Part shown: piece by piece, positions 8,014 through 16,571 of the stretch
How the letters are laid out: each line of letters begins with the position of its first letter
Numbering within the stretch: position 1 is the stretch's first letter
Assembly (NCBI GenBank): GCA_001603955.1
Contig: LVAA01000035.1
Coordinates: 39,356 to 103,355 of the forward strand
Reading direction: 5' to 3'
Source of the DNA: Syntrophobacterales bacterium Delta_02
Lineage (GTDB): Bacteria > Desulfobacterota > Syntrophorhabdia > Syntrophorhabdales > Syntrophorhabdaceae
DNA: 64,000 nucleotides
Program-made: the position numbers and the translations under genes
Notes under the pieces: model-generated
The model's database searches: none
What the model was told of the DNA's origin: nothing
What the model saw: the letters and a program-made list of their open reading frames with translations, nothing else

Positions 8014-8286
8014 ATGCCCGACAAACAGGACAAGAAGAAGGTCACATTCAAACTGCATGAGCCGTCGGCCCACGAGGTGCTCATGACGGGAAGCTTCTGT
8101 GACCGGCGCGAGACCACACGGCCGCTCAAGAGATGCAAGGATGGAACCTGGAGAACAACGATTAGACTCGACCCGGGGGTCCACGAATACCGCATAATAG
8201 TGAGCGGCGTCCGGCGGAGTGGATCCGGTCCCACAGCCCGAAGGGCGGGGAAGCCCGGCATCTTCAACTGCGTGGTGTGGGTGTAA
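8014..8286 (+). CDS. Stand-alone glycogen-binding (CBM48/AMPK-beta-like) domain protein
   Basis: 90 residues from ATG 8014. The segment VLMTGSFCDR, then PLKRCKDGTWRTTIRL and PGVHEYRIIVSG, follows the glycogen-binding/isoamylase N-terminal (E-set) domain pattern: aliphatic strand, GxFxxW-like turn (here Cys-Asp replaces the usual Asn-Asp-Trp), KxxxGxW, then YxYKFxVDG-like. The usual turn tryptophan is missing, which could weaken sugar binding. The protein consists of this domain alone, with no enzyme domain. Such modules bind alpha-glucans or act as partner-recruiting modules. An upstream TTG at 7981 would extend it by 11 residues. Confidence 0.65.
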   Translation: MPDKQDKKKVTFKLHEPSAHEVLMTGSFCDRRETTRPLKRCKDGTWRTTIRLDPGVHEYRIIVSGVRRSGSGPTARRAGKPGIFNCVVWV

Positions 8287-8568
8287 AAAAGGTTTCAGGT
8301 CCAAGGGGGTAAAGACGGTTTCAAGTTTCAGGTTTCAGGCAAAAGACAGGGACAGCATCTTTACAACAAGAGGATACGGTTTCTGTAGTCTCCGCCAGTC
8401 CCCGATCGTGGTTTCTTCGTTGTTCCGACGGGTCGCTTTTCAGGAGGTCCGGGAAGGGCTGATCCACCGGTCTCACCGTCAACCGATATGATTCCTTTTC
8501 CTGCCCCCTGCCCCTGTGCCCTATTCACGCCTCCCACTCCCTGTGTTAGACTGTGAGGCAGAGGCGAT
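8287..8568. repeat. Intergenic gap with single-arm GGTTTCAG repeat
   Basis: GGTTTCAGG-type words lie at about 8291-8340 (GACGGTTTCAAGTTTCAGG is the longest block). No matching inverse arm was seen, unlike the gaps at 669-812 and 3998-4095, so this may be a decayed copy. The rest of the gap has no clear gene. Confidence 0.5.
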
Positions 8569-9675
8569 ATGGGAAAAAAGATCGGGCTGGGGTTCCGTGC
8601 TCTCGTCATGCTGATCATGTACCTTGCCCTCTCGGGTTGCGCAACATCCCCTGAGTTCGATGAGGCGGCTTGGAGAAAGAAGGTGGAGGAGGCGCGTACG
8701 CGCGATCTCTACGCGCCGCATCACAGGGACGGGGAATACTTCAATCCATGGATGCCGATGGAGGAAAAGGGCTTCCTGCATTTCTTGAAATGGAAATTCT
8801 TCCTCTCCCGGGAATACTCGGCAGAGGAAAAGGAATTCCTGCCCGCTTTCATTCCCAGCGCCGCGGAGCGCGTCAAGAAAGCACCCGAGGGTGATCTTCT
8901 CCTCTGGATAGGTCACGCAACCTTTCTCATCCGCCTCGATTCCCAGTTCTGGCTGACCGACCCCATGCTCTCCGACAGGGCACTCCTGCCCCGAAGAAAG
9001 ACACGTCCCGCCATGACCACCGATGAACTGAAGGGCCTCGGCGCACCCGGGCTCAACGTCATCATATCCCACAATCATTACGACCACCTGGACAGGGAGA
9101 CCATCGAAGCCCTGCCGGCCAACACCCGCTTCTTCGTCCCAATGGGTATAAAGGAGTTCATCACAAGGCTCGGAAAGAACGATGTCGTCGAGATGGACTG
9201 GTGGCAAAGCGTCGACGCAGGCGGCGGAACGAAGGTCGTCTGCCTGCCGGCGCAGCACTGGTCCCGCCGGATCGGCCAGGCCGCGAACAGCACCCTTTGG
9301 GCAAGCTTCCTCATCGTTTCTCCGGGAATCACCCTCTTTTACGGCGGGGACAGCGGATATTTCATAGGTTTTCGCGAGATAGGCAGGCGCTATGCCGGGA
9401 TAGACTACGCCCTGATACCGATAACCGCCTACCATCCGCGCTGGTTCATGCATTACGCCCACATGGATATCGATGAATCCATTGAGGCGTTCGATGATCT
9501 GGGAGGCCGGTATTTCGTACCTACCCAGTGGGGCACCTTCCATCTCGGCGACGACCCGCCGGGATTTCCCGCCCTTGATCTGAAAAGAAGGATCTCCGCA
9601 AGGAATCTCGATCCATCGCGGTTCCTCATCATGGATATCGGCCAGATATTGCCCTTGTCGGGAAAGTCAGAGTGA
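8569..9675 (+). CDS. MBL-fold metallohydrolase lipoprotein (UlaG/NAPE-PLD-like)
   Basis: 368 residues. The N-terminal signal ends in lipobox LSGC, so it is predicted to be a lipoprotein in the envelope. The metallo-beta-lactamase fold carries HNHYDHLD (metal site), a following His in PAQHWSRR, Asp in YGGDSGY and a terminal His in GTFHLG. The context WIGHATFLIRLD and WLTDPMLSDRA is that of the UlaG/NAPE-PLD-like phosphodiesterase branch. The substrate, perhaps a phospholipid-derived molecule, is inference only. ATG 8569 follows a GAGGCAG RBS. No operon partner is obvious. Confidence 0.85.
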   Translation: MGKKIGLGFRALVMLIMYLALSGCATSPEFDEAAWRKKVEEARTRDLYAPHHRDGEYFNPWMPMEEKGFLHFLKWKFFLSREYSAEEKEFLPAFIPSAAERVKKAPEGDLLLWIGHATFLIRLDSQFWLTDPMLSDRALLPRRKTRPAMTTDELKGLGAPGLNVIISHNHYDHLDRETIEALPANTRFFVPMGIKEFITRLGKNDVVEMDWWQSVDAGGGTKVVCLPAQHWSRRIGQAANSTLWASFLIVSPGITLFYGGDSGYFIGFREIGRRYAGIDYALIPITAYHPRWFMHYAHMDIDESIEAFDDLGGRYFVPTQWGTFHLGDDPPGFPALDLKRRISARNLDPSRFLIMDIGQILPLSGKSE

Positions 9676-9706
9676 TCCTCCCGCTCCAACTTTCCCTTCC
9701 TCTTTG

Positions 9707-9735
9707 TTGTAATCGTCTCTTCCCTGTATTATAAT
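9707..9735 (+). promoter_or_regulatory. Predicted promoter for the small lipoprotein gene
   Basis: TTGTAA (9707-9712), 17-bp spacer, TATAAT (9730-9735). It lies about 50 bases before the start at 9789. The -10 is a perfect consensus and the -35 matches 4 of 6. Confidence 0.6.
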
Positions 9736-9788
9736 GGCCTCCAGGTACATACCCGGATAATAAACTCAATGCGCCAGGGAGGATGATT

Positions 9789-10313
9789 ATGAAGACAAAG
9801 ATAACGGTTCTGTGTGCTCTGTGCGTTCTCGTTGCGGCATGCTTCATGGCCGGGTGCGGCAGGGAAGAATCCGCAACCTTTACGACCCCGGAGGGCAAGG
9901 TAACGGTGACGGCGAAACAGTCGGGCGAGGAAGGCACGGTAAAGGTGGAGACGAAGCAAGGCACCGCCACCTTCAAGACGGGTCCGCAGGCGGTCAACGA
10001 GGCTGAACTGGGTGTGCCCGCCTATCCCGGTGCGCAGGTGGTCTCTTCCGGACAGTACGGCGAAACAAAAGACTCCCGGTCCGGATCGGCTTCCGTTGTC
10101 CTGCTCAGCACGAACGACTCATTTGATAAGGTCGTCGCATTTTACAAGGCCAACATGAAAGACATCCGCCAGACGATGGACCAGTCAATAGGGGGCCAAA
10201 AGATGGCGGTGTTCATGACGGGCAAAGAGGGGAACATGAGAAACGTCCAGATCGTTGCCAGCGCCTCGGGTGGTCCGACGAACATACACATAACGAAGGT
10301 GACGGAAAAGTAG
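9789..10313 (+). CDS. Hypothetical lipoprotein
   Basis: 174 residues. The signal peptide ends in lipobox MAGC at about residue 21. The start was set at ATG 9789 because the RBS GGGAGGA (from 9777) abuts the alternative ATG at 9783. The N-terminal half of the mature protein is Thr/Lys-rich beta-type sequence. The second half (VPAYPGAQ, then DKVVAFYKANM) resembles uncharacterised secreted proteins that contain a YPGA motif followed by a helix. Function is unknown. It stands alone between a promoter and the inverted-repeat gap at 10316. Confidence 0.7.
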   Translation: MKTKITVLCALCVLVAACFMAGCGREESATFTTPEGKVTVTAKQSGEEGTVKVETKQGTATFKTGPQAVNEAELGVPAYPGAQVVSSGQYGETKDSRSGSASVVLLSTNDSFDKVVAFYKANMKDIRQTMDQSIGGQKMAVFMTGKEGNMRNVQIVASASGGPTNIHITKVTEK

Positions 10314-10315
10314 GA

Positions 10316-10402
10316 GAAATGGGTCACAGGTAACAGGTGATGGGTCGTGGGAAACTCGAAACGTTCTCCCAACCGCCCATTACCTGTCACCCATGACCTG
10401 GT
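10316..10402. repeat. Intergenic inverted-repeat element with GGTCACAGGTAA words
   Basis: The left arm (about 10319-10350, words TGGGTCACAGGTAACAGG) is the approximate inverse of the right arm (about 10374-10402, CCATTACCTGTCACCCATGA), with a short central segment. It lies between convergent genes, consistent with a bidirectional terminator. The unit again differs from neighbouring gaps. Confidence 0.65.
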
Positions 10403-10403
10403 C

Positions 10404-10862
10404 TCACTTTATCCATAGGAGGTCTTTCCTTATCCACCCCGTATCACCCCATTCGTCGCGGAGCCTCAACCAGTTACCTTTCGATGAGATAACCTTGTAC
10501 GTGTAGTACTTGAGGGCCGGGCTGTCCTTGACGGTGGAATAGCGTGTACCGGGACCCTTGCGTACCCGCGCTCTCTCAACCTTCACCACGGCGCACCGGC
10601 ACCTGCGAGTAACCAGGCTCCTGTGTATCCAGTACGTGTCGCCGTCGCAATCCCTGACGGCATACCACCTCTTGTCAGTGGATTCCCCCACCTTCTCAAA
10701 GGGCATGTACATGTAGACCTGCCACGTCACTTCATGGTTCTTTCCAGGCCCCGACCTCAAATTCGCTTTCGACACCCTGACACACAGCGCCGCCGCGGAC
10801 GACGCAATGACGAGAACCGCCAGTATGACGGCTGTGGAGAAGATGGCAAATCTCGTCTTCAT
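10404..10862 (-). CDS. Exported SH3-domain protein
   Basis: 152 residues. The signal peptide spans about residues 1-25 (FAIFSTAVILAVLVIASSAAA). Two bacterial SH3-like repeats follow: CVRVSKANLRSGPGKNHEV with WQVYMYMPFEKVG, and VKVERARVRKGPGTRYSTV with LKYYTYKVISSKGNWL. Both have the ANLRSGPG/ARVRKGPG signature. It is expected in the periplasm, binding peptidoglycan or a protein partner. RBS GGGAGGGA precedes ATG 10862. Confidence 0.85.
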   Translation of the reverse strand: MKTRFAIFSTAVILAVLVIASSAAALCVRVSKANLRSGPGKNHEVTWQVYMYMPFEKVGESTDKRWYAVRDCDGDTYWIHRSLVTRRCRCAVVKVERARVRKGPGTRYSTVKDSPALKYYTYKVISSKGNWLRLRDEWGDTGWIRKDLLWIK

Positions 10863-11017
10863 GAACAGTCCCTCCCTGTGCTCTTTGCGTTGGATCCTGT
10901 TATTCTACTTCTTCGGGAAGGACGCGTCGGTAAAACAGTTTACAGGAAAGGATGCTACAGGGCAGTGGGGATCGTTTCACAGGGTTCGGCCCACCAGGGT
11001 TCCCCGTCGCGGAAAAG

Positions 11018-11104
11018 GATGATAGGCCCTGCAGGACTCATGCAGCCTGCCGGACCTATCTCTTTCTTCTCCCTGATACCCTTGAACCTTGAACCTGGAA
11101 CCGC
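11018..11104. repeat. Inverted and tandem short repeats downstream of small exported protein
   Basis: GATAGGCCCTGCAGG (from about 11021) faces CCTGCCGGACCTATC (ending about 11062) as an imperfect inverted repeat. Then CCTTGAACCTTGAACCTGGAACC (11079-11101) is a tandem of a 7-base CCTTGAA-like word. This is the same style as the other host intergenic elements. Confidence 0.5.
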
Positions 11105-11106
11105 CT

Positions 11107-11403
11107 CTAATAGGGATACACGTATACTCTCGGCGGCGGCGGATAGTAGTAATATACTCTCGGCGGCGGAGGTGGGGGAGCCGGCACGACGTACATGGGT
11201 TCCGGCCGGGCCAGAGTGCTTCCTATGATTGTCCCGGCAATGAGCCCGCTCGTGACTCCGACAAGGCCCCAACCCGCGCCTCTGCAACAGGATCCGCGGT
11301 AATACGGCCTGTGATGATATCTGCCCCTGGCCTCGCTGACGGCAGGTATGACCGCGATCATGAGAATTACAAAAGCGAGAAGGACTAAAACCGTTCTTTT
11401 CAT
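11107..11403 (-). CDS. Small exported protein with Pro/Tyr-rich tail
   Basis: 98 residues from ATG 11403, chosen for its RBS GGAGGGG; an upstream in-frame start at 11487 adds 28 residues that do not look like a signal. The signal peptide is TVLVLLAFVILMIAVIPAVS. A short Arg/His/Tyr segment with adjacent cysteines (RGSCCRGAG) follows, then a glycine-zipper hydrophobic stretch (GLIAGTIIGSTL) and a C-terminal tail of Pro and Tyr only. Such proteins are common small envelope proteins of unknown function. It is the last host gene before the prophage. Confidence 0.65.
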   Translation of the reverse strand: MKRTVLVLLAFVILMIAVIPAVSEARGRYHHRPYYRGSCCRGAGWGLVGVTSGLIAGTIIGSTLARPEPMYVVPAPPPPPPRVYYYYPPPPRVYVYPY

Positions 11404-11629
11404 GACCCCTCCATCGATCCGGATTCTGTGATGCTTTGTTTCGTAGATGTATAGCAAGATCGGTACCATCCGGCGAGCCGCCTTCAACTAACCGGTAATT
11501 CAGGTCTTCTTGCCGCCGGAGTGCTGATGGCAAAAGATTGGGAGGCAAGATCTGTCGACACGGAACGAAAAATACGACATTACCGTCGACAGGGTGTGTA
11601 GGGGGGTGTGATAACTAAGTACCGAATAA
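11404..11629. other. Host spacer next to prophage left end, with 8-bp inverted repeat
   Basis: No gene seen. CTGTCGAC (11552-11559) and GTCGACAG (11585-11592) form an 8-bp inverted repeat with a 25-base loop, 38-78 bases outside the prophage end. It may be an operator or part of a promoter region for the minus-strand host gene. Confidence 0.4.
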
Positions 11630-11641
11630 TGTTATAAGTCA
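11630..11641 (+). repeat. Left terminal inverted repeat of prophage
   Basis: TGTTATAAGTCA, identical to the inverse at 53018-53029; the flanking outer A is shared too. A weaker related segment (TCTTACGGTGGG, from 11653) lies 23 bp inward, at the spacing seen on the right, and is followed by AAAATT as is the second right site. Confidence 0.7.
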
Positions 11642-11773
11642 CTTCTGACTAATCTTACGGTGGGTAAAATTAAGGGGATTTTGGGGGTGTTTTCAAGAGA
11701 GGTTTGATGTCGTAATAAGAAACAGCTCTACCATTGCTTTTGGATTGGGACTAGTTTCCTGTGGGTCTGACAG

Positions 11774-12973
11774 TTATCCAAGCACTAATTTTATAACCCG
11801 ATCCCTATGCCAATCTTTGTATTCGGGCATTCGAAAAGCTCTTGGACGTACCCATCTTTCCAAGGCTTGTTCGGCTACTTCAGTTACGTGACATACATCC
11901 TGATAGTCGGGTGTTTCTTGTGCTCCACGTAGTATCTCCAAAGTATTGCTGGCCATTTCGCATATGAACACTTCTCTACGAACACCATGCCGTAAGAAGT
12001 CTCTGTTAATTCCGATCAGTTCCATCGCCGCTCTTATGCTTCTGAGCCTCCAATTCGGTCCATTTCCATAACGGTTATTGGAATAATAGTTGTGTCCTTT
12101 GAATTTCAAGTATTCGCGAATCTTTGCGAACAAATCATCTGGTATGTGAAAATGACCATATCCTGACGTGTAACCCACAGACCGGAAGTAATGCCTTCCG
12201 TCTAATCTGAGCCGGTTATAAACAGACGATCTGCCAAGAGCAGATGTGGTAGTCACCACTAGAAGGTATGGTTGTTTTGCTTTCCCCGATATGATGCCGA
12301 CCGTGTTTCCGTATTTCTCGGAAAACATGCTGATAATCTCTCTCGTTCTAACCAAGCAAGCAATCAACTTGCCGCCGAGCAACATGTTGTATGGGGGGAG
12401 TGCCCCCATAACATACGCATCCATAACATCAACAAGACGCTCTTTGCGGTCAGACCCGCTCCAGCCTATCGCTTCATCTCGAGCCTTCAGGTTAAAAACA
12501 GGATCACCCAGCGCAATCACGCCTATCAGTTTGTGGTTGTGATCATCCCACACAAGGAAACGCATTCTGCGACCAAAACCTTCGGAAACAGGGATGCTCC
12601 AAGTAAGTGTTGCAAAGCGGAAAAGTCTGCTCTCAATCGTATTGGTTTGAACCATTTGAAGCCGAGGTTTTATGCGGTTTGGTTTGATATCCTTACCTGA
12701 GGCAAAATATCTCAATAACTCTGAAGCATTCTTTTGGATAAACACCAGCGATTGTAGTTGTTTATTCTGGCGTTGAAACGAATGTCGTAGACGGATGGTA
12801 TTCTTGCTAAGTTCCATCAGGCCGCAGGTGCCCTTTCCCGTTCGCCTGAGTTCTAGCAGATCAAAATGTGCGTCCAAATCCTGTTTGATCTGTGCCTCGA
12901 GACTCTCCAATTCAGCTTGATGAATATCGGGCTTAGATAGTGTGCGTTCTGCCTTACCCAGAATTACTGCCAC
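11774..12973 (-). CDS. DUF4338 (DruA-family) protein
   Basis: 399 residues. The central and C-terminal part matches the DUF4338/Druantia DruA family in conserved blocks: RMRFLVWD, LIGVIALGDPVFNL, RDEAIGW, VMDAYVMGALPPYNMLLGGK, LGRSSVYNRL, VGYTSGYGHFHIP and GPNWRLRSIRAAM. DruA belongs to the Druantia anti-phage system; its molecular activity is not settled. The N-terminal 100 residues look helical. GTG 12973 overlaps the stop of the upstream Rossmann-like gene (TAGTG), so the genes are coupled. No DruE-type helicase is present, so this is not canonical Druantia. It is the last gene of a four-gene minus-strand operon at the prophage left end. Confidence 0.8.
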   Translation of the reverse strand: MAVILGKAERTLSKPDIHQAELESLEAQIKQDLDAHFDLLELRRTGKGTCGLMELSKNTIRLRHSFQRQNKQLQSLVFIQKNASELLRYFASGKDIKPNRIKPRLQMVQTNTIESRLFRFATLTWSIPVSEGFGRRMRFLVWDDHNHKLIGVIALGDPVFNLKARDEAIGWSGSDRKERLVDVMDAYVMGALPPYNMLLGGKLIACLVRTREIISMFSEKYGNTVGIISGKAKQPYLLVVTTTSALGRSSVYNRLRLDGRHYFRSVGYTSGYGHFHIPDDLFAKIREYLKFKGHNYYSNNRYGNGPNWRLRSIRAAMELIGINRDFLRHGVRREVFICEMASNTLEILRGAQETPDYQDVCHVTEVAEQALERWVRPRAFRMPEYKDWHRDRVIKLVLG

Positions 12974-14043
12974 TACGCTAATCCTTGGGGTGCTGTTAGT
13001 CTAATGACCCACGATGCTCCGATGCCTTCGCTGAAGGATTCAGTAAAATACTTTGCCGGGACGCTGGTCACGATTGTCAGAGACTTAATTAACGAAGAGA
13101 CTATCCAGCAAGCTATGGTCTGCAGTTTTGATCCCAATATGGCCAAATGGACATCATACTTCTGTAGCAGTGCTGGATCAGAGAATAAGAGGAGGACAAT
13201 TTGCTCTACAGACTTCCTATAGTCGAATGTACTCATATCTCTGACACTCCAATCTTTAATCAAAGACTCGTTGATGTCTATTAACGCTTGATAACGCCAT
13301 GCATTCCGAGGCAAACGTGGCCTACCCGCTATGAAAAGCATATCGGAGTAACTCTCTTGTTTAAGGATCGCTGCAAGGCGGGCTGACTTAAAGGGCAGGA
13401 AACCGACTAACGCCCTTCCATGGCCTGGAGAATCATAGCCCTCATGTCCTTCTACCAATTCAACCCGATGCTCATAACCAAACAGCCATGGTGCCTTATC
13501 GACTAGGTCTATGATAGAATTTGTGCCTATCTGCTCCCTTAGCGTCTTCCAGGCCTCCTCTTTCGGCCAATATTCTTGCGGTTCGCTGTATCCCAAGTAC
13601 ACCTTATGATTCGATTTGCTCGCCAAATCCAATGCCATAAAAAGACTTCGGTTTGATAATCCTGTGATATCTATAAGGACTTCTTCTGTGTCGACCATGG
13701 CCAATGCTTGCTTGAGCCAGACGCCATCATTAGAGTTTGGGACAACAGACCACTTGCCCGGTGCCGCCCCCTCCGCAAGGGTTTCAAACTCACGGCGATA
13801 TTTCACGTTCCAGTCATCACCTTGAAGGCTGGGGGAATACCTACTGATTATCACCGTTGTAGGCTTCGACCGCGAATTAGTGATCTTCTGCAGTATCGCT
13901 AGAGATCGCTCTTCGAAACCTTCCGTTACTATGAGACTGATACGCTCCGTAAGGCTGTTGAGATACGCGTCAAAGTCTTGTTCAGGCTTTGCTTTCAGCA
14001 AATATTCTGCACACCTGGTTTCTTCTAAGCTAAGCAACCCCAT
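12973..14043 (-). CDS. Rossmann-like (possibly CARF-like) protein of defence-type operon
   Basis: 356 residues from ATG 14043 (RBS GAGGAG, 4 bases spacing; a further upstream start at 14055 is possible). The N-terminal 200 residues alternate strand and helix. ISLIVTEGFEERSLAILQKI contains a GFEERS motif, and EEVLIDITGLSNRSLFMALD resembles the 'DxTGG...M' strand-loop-helix of CARF-type Rossmann sensor domains. The second half (HLAILGSKLQTIACWIVSSL and so on) may be another Rossmann-type or effector segment, but I recognise no catalytic motif. It overlaps the kinase gene end by 14 bases and the DUF4338 gene by 1. The sensor role is inference. Confidence 0.65.
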   Translation of the reverse strand: MGLLSLEETRCAEYLLKAKPEQDFDAYLNSLTERISLIVTEGFEERSLAILQKITNSRSKPTTVIISRYSPSLQGDDWNVKYRREFETLAEGAAPGKWSVVPNSNDGVWLKQALAMVDTEEVLIDITGLSNRSLFMALDLASKSNHKVYLGYSEPQEYWPKEEAWKTLREQIGTNSIIDLVDKAPWLFGYEHRVELVEGHEGYDSPGHGRALVGFLPFKSARLAAILKQESYSDMLFIAGRPRLPRNAWRYQALIDINESLIKDWSVRDMSTFDYRKSVEQIVLLLFSDPALLQKYDVHLAILGSKLQTIACWIVSSLIKSLTIVTSVPAKYFTESFSEGIGASWVIRLTAPQGLA

Positions 14044-16567
14044 TTTGCTCCTCAAATAATGGAATATTGCCCTTGGGTTTCTTCCAAATCTTTTTCGGGT
14101 TTAGCAGCCACTTTTCGTATTCACTGATGTTCAGATCAACGCAGCCATCTCTTGAAGGGCTGAAAGGGAAACAGGGGGCATAGAGTCTTCGAAAGTATAA
14201 CTTGCGCGTTGGCAGTCCCCCTTTGCTCTTACCACTACCTCCTGGTATAAGAACACTGTGTTTGAAAAGTTCATCCTGCATTCTTCTTGCCTCTTCGGAC
14301 AACTCCTCAGTTCCTTCAATTTCAATCCTTAGCCGTTCATCAGGGTCGTTCTTATTGTGGGAATTCAGAAGGTATTGCTTTAAAAGGTTTCCCAGACCCT
14401 CTGCAAACTCATAAAGTTTGGGGCCATACACCGCTGTCGACCGAAGCATGGCTAGTTGGCGAAAGGCGAACTGTTTTGTAGTCTCATCTTGGCTCTTAGC
14501 CGGAATACTAGCATTACTTCCCCATCTTCCGGCAACAAGGGAATGGAGAAGCTCAATGATGTAGCTCACATCACCCGAACAGAGACGACAAAGAAGACGA
14601 AAACCGTAAAAGCGGGCATCCCCGGGCCGACTCTGCTTACATATATAAGTACCAAAGTTCCCATCGTGCGCATGTTCATCGAGCATCGCTCTAAGCTCCC
14701 CGATACTCCCCAACCCAGTCTCTTCGAATCTCACCTGCAGAATAAGCTCAAAGAACTCAAGGCACCTTCTTTCTTCTGCTCTAAAGTACACTTCGCCCAA
14801 ATTAACCTTTGTAAGCTCCCGTCCTTCCTTATATTTTCTGCCGAGTGTATCACTAAGGACGGGGCCATCCCCTTCACTACTGAGTTTGATTCTCACCTCA
14901 CTAGACAGTCTAAAAATGACCGGGTTGTAAGCGCTAATCGCGAAAGGGGGAAGAAGAGTGGGACTATAATCATCAAGAAGAAACCACACTTCTTTCGATC
15001 GAACCCAATTGAGTGACCTGACCGCCCGAGCCAAATGGTACAATACATTGTCCGCGGACATATCGGTTGGTTTGTACGCTGACGGGTCGGGTAAGTTCGA
15101 CAATTCGACAACCCGCCTCTCGACAGCTTCCAGCAAGTTGCTGTATTGAATGCCGTTACGACCATTACCGTCTAGACATAGAAGTGATGCAAAAACAGGA
15201 ACAAGTTGTCCGAGTTCCTCCTGAGATATGGCCGCTAAACGTTCAAGGTGAAGCCAGGATAACGTTCTAAGTATCTCATACATGAAATGAATATTAATGA
15301 ATTCACGGCAAAAATCCTCAGCGAGATTCCTATTAGAATCCTCAAGCTTCTTGTAAGGGGAACGAATAAAGGGGGTGCGAAGCTCTCCCAAGCGAACCAG
15401 GAATCCTACATACTTTGAGGAATTCAATCGGTTTTCGACTTCTTCTCGGGAGTTTTCTCCTTTTTCCGGGCGAGCCTGGCTTGATATAGAAAGATATCGC
15501 AAAAGCATCGTCTTCCCGCAACCCCTAGGACCCGTTATCAAAACCGGTTCTGATTTCTCAATTCTGTCTTTCCACCTGAGCGTATCTCGAAACAAAAGGC
15601 CTATGTCTTGGGGGGCGAGATTTATTGCATTGGTGTTCGACAGGGGTTCTGTTAGAGAGACTCGCGATTGTGTCTTCATTTCCTCGAAGGAAGGAAATTC
15701 ATTTCCAGTAATGGCTTCACTCACCGTGTTACGAAGTTCCGTAACAACTTGTGCTGGATCGAGGTTTCTTCTGGAAACGTTTGGGTCTGAAAGGCGCTGC
15801 CCGAGCTGTCGCAGATTCCTCACAAACGATCGGTCTATCGGACCAAGCCTAGTGAAATTGGACTTTTCAAAACAAGCAGCTAGGCTGAGTATGTGCTTGC
15901 TAAGGTAGACGTAGTCGGAACGTACCTCATGTTCGGTTTCACCCGGCAACACTGTCACGGCCGATCCAAAATCTATCAGTTTTGCCTCGTAATGCTCTGG
16001 AAGATTTTCATCCGGAGCCACACTCCGAACGAGGATGTTGTCGTCGTGTAAGTCATGGTGCCAAAGCTGTCTCGTATGCATTCGAGCCAAACCACTACTA
16101 ATCCCAGCCAGGATGTCTACTACATCAATCTTGGTTGGCCTAAAGTCTTCCTTCTCAATAATCTTGCCCAACGGTATTGCGTTCTCAACATACTCGAAAA
16201 CAAGACACAGGACCTCAACTTCCTTTTCGAACAGCTTTAGGCGCGTGTTAATGGCACGAACGAATCGAGCAATGTTCCTATGAGGGGAACAAGCCACTAG
16301 AGCCTTTACTTCATGATCTGTCACCTCGGCCTTCGCCAATCGGTGCGTTGGTATGAGCTTGAGCGCGAACTCTTGGTAATCATCACGAACCTTCACGGTC
16401 CAGCCATAAAAACCTCGTCCTATAATCTCAACGGGTTCGTAATCGTCAATTCTCGCTTCCAGAAGCTGGGGTCCTATATCGATGGGGCTGCCACAATTCG
16501 GACATGAACCGTCATACATGTCGGATTTGCCGGAACAAAAACAACAACCGTACTCTTTTGTGGACAT
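14030..16567 (-). CDS. Zinc-ribbon / Ser-Thr protein kinase / P-loop NTPase fusion
   Basis: 845 residues from ATG 16567 (RBS GGGGGAG). Residues about 7-30 form a zinc ribbon (CCFCSG, then CPNCG). A complete protein kinase domain follows: Gly-rich loop IIGRGFYGWTV, Lys in FALKLI, catalytic loop WHHDLHDDNIL, and DFG in IDFGSAV. A P-loop NTPase then starts near residue 355 with Walker A ITGPRGCGKT and a likely Walker B VWFLLDDY. The C-terminal 300 residues are helical and end near the stop without a recognisable domain. All kinase residues appear intact. Kinase-ATPase fusions are typical of bacterial conflict systems (PglW or STAND-like designs), but I know of no named system with this gene set. 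Confidence 0.8.
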   Translation of the reverse strand: MSTKEYGCCFCSGKSDMYDGSCPNCGSPIDIGPQLLEARIDDYEPVEIIGRGFYGWTVKVRDDYQEFALKLIPTHRLAKAEVTDHEVKALVACSPHRNIARFVRAINTRLKLFEKEVEVLCLVFEYVENAIPLGKIIEKEDFRPTKIDVVDILAGISSGLARMHTRQLWHHDLHDDNILVRSVAPDENLPEHYEAKLIDFGSAVTVLPGETEHEVRSDYVYLSKHILSLAACFEKSNFTRLGPIDRSFVRNLRQLGQRLSDPNVSRRNLDPAQVVTELRNTVSEAITGNEFPSFEEMKTQSRVSLTEPLSNTNAINLAPQDIGLLFRDTLRWKDRIEKSEPVLITGPRGCGKTMLLRYLSISSQARPEKGENSREEVENRLNSSKYVGFLVRLGELRTPFIRSPYKKLEDSNRNLAEDFCREFINIHFMYEILRTLSWLHLERLAAISQEELGQLVPVFASLLCLDGNGRNGIQYSNLLEAVERRVVELSNLPDPSAYKPTDMSADNVLYHLARAVRSLNWVRSKEVWFLLDDYSPTLLPPFAISAYNPVIFRLSSEVRIKLSSEGDGPVLSDTLGRKYKEGRELTKVNLGEVYFRAEERRCLEFFELILQVRFEETGLGSIGELRAMLDEHAHDGNFGTYICKQSRPGDARFYGFRLLCRLCSGDVSYIIELLHSLVAGRWGSNASIPAKSQDETTKQFAFRQLAMLRSTAVYGPKLYEFAEGLGNLLKQYLLNSHNKNDPDERLRIEIEGTEELSEEARRMQDELFKHSVLIPGGSGKSKGGLPTRKLYFRRLYAPCFPFSPSRDGCVDLNISEYEKWLLNPKKIWKKPKGNIPLFEEQNGVA

Positions 16568-16571
16568 TTCT

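Noticed and set aside
11774..12973. Calling the left operon a canonical Druantia system
   Set aside because: Only the DUF4338 (DruA-like) protein matches. No DruE-size helicase and no other Druantia gene is present; the other three genes are of different type.
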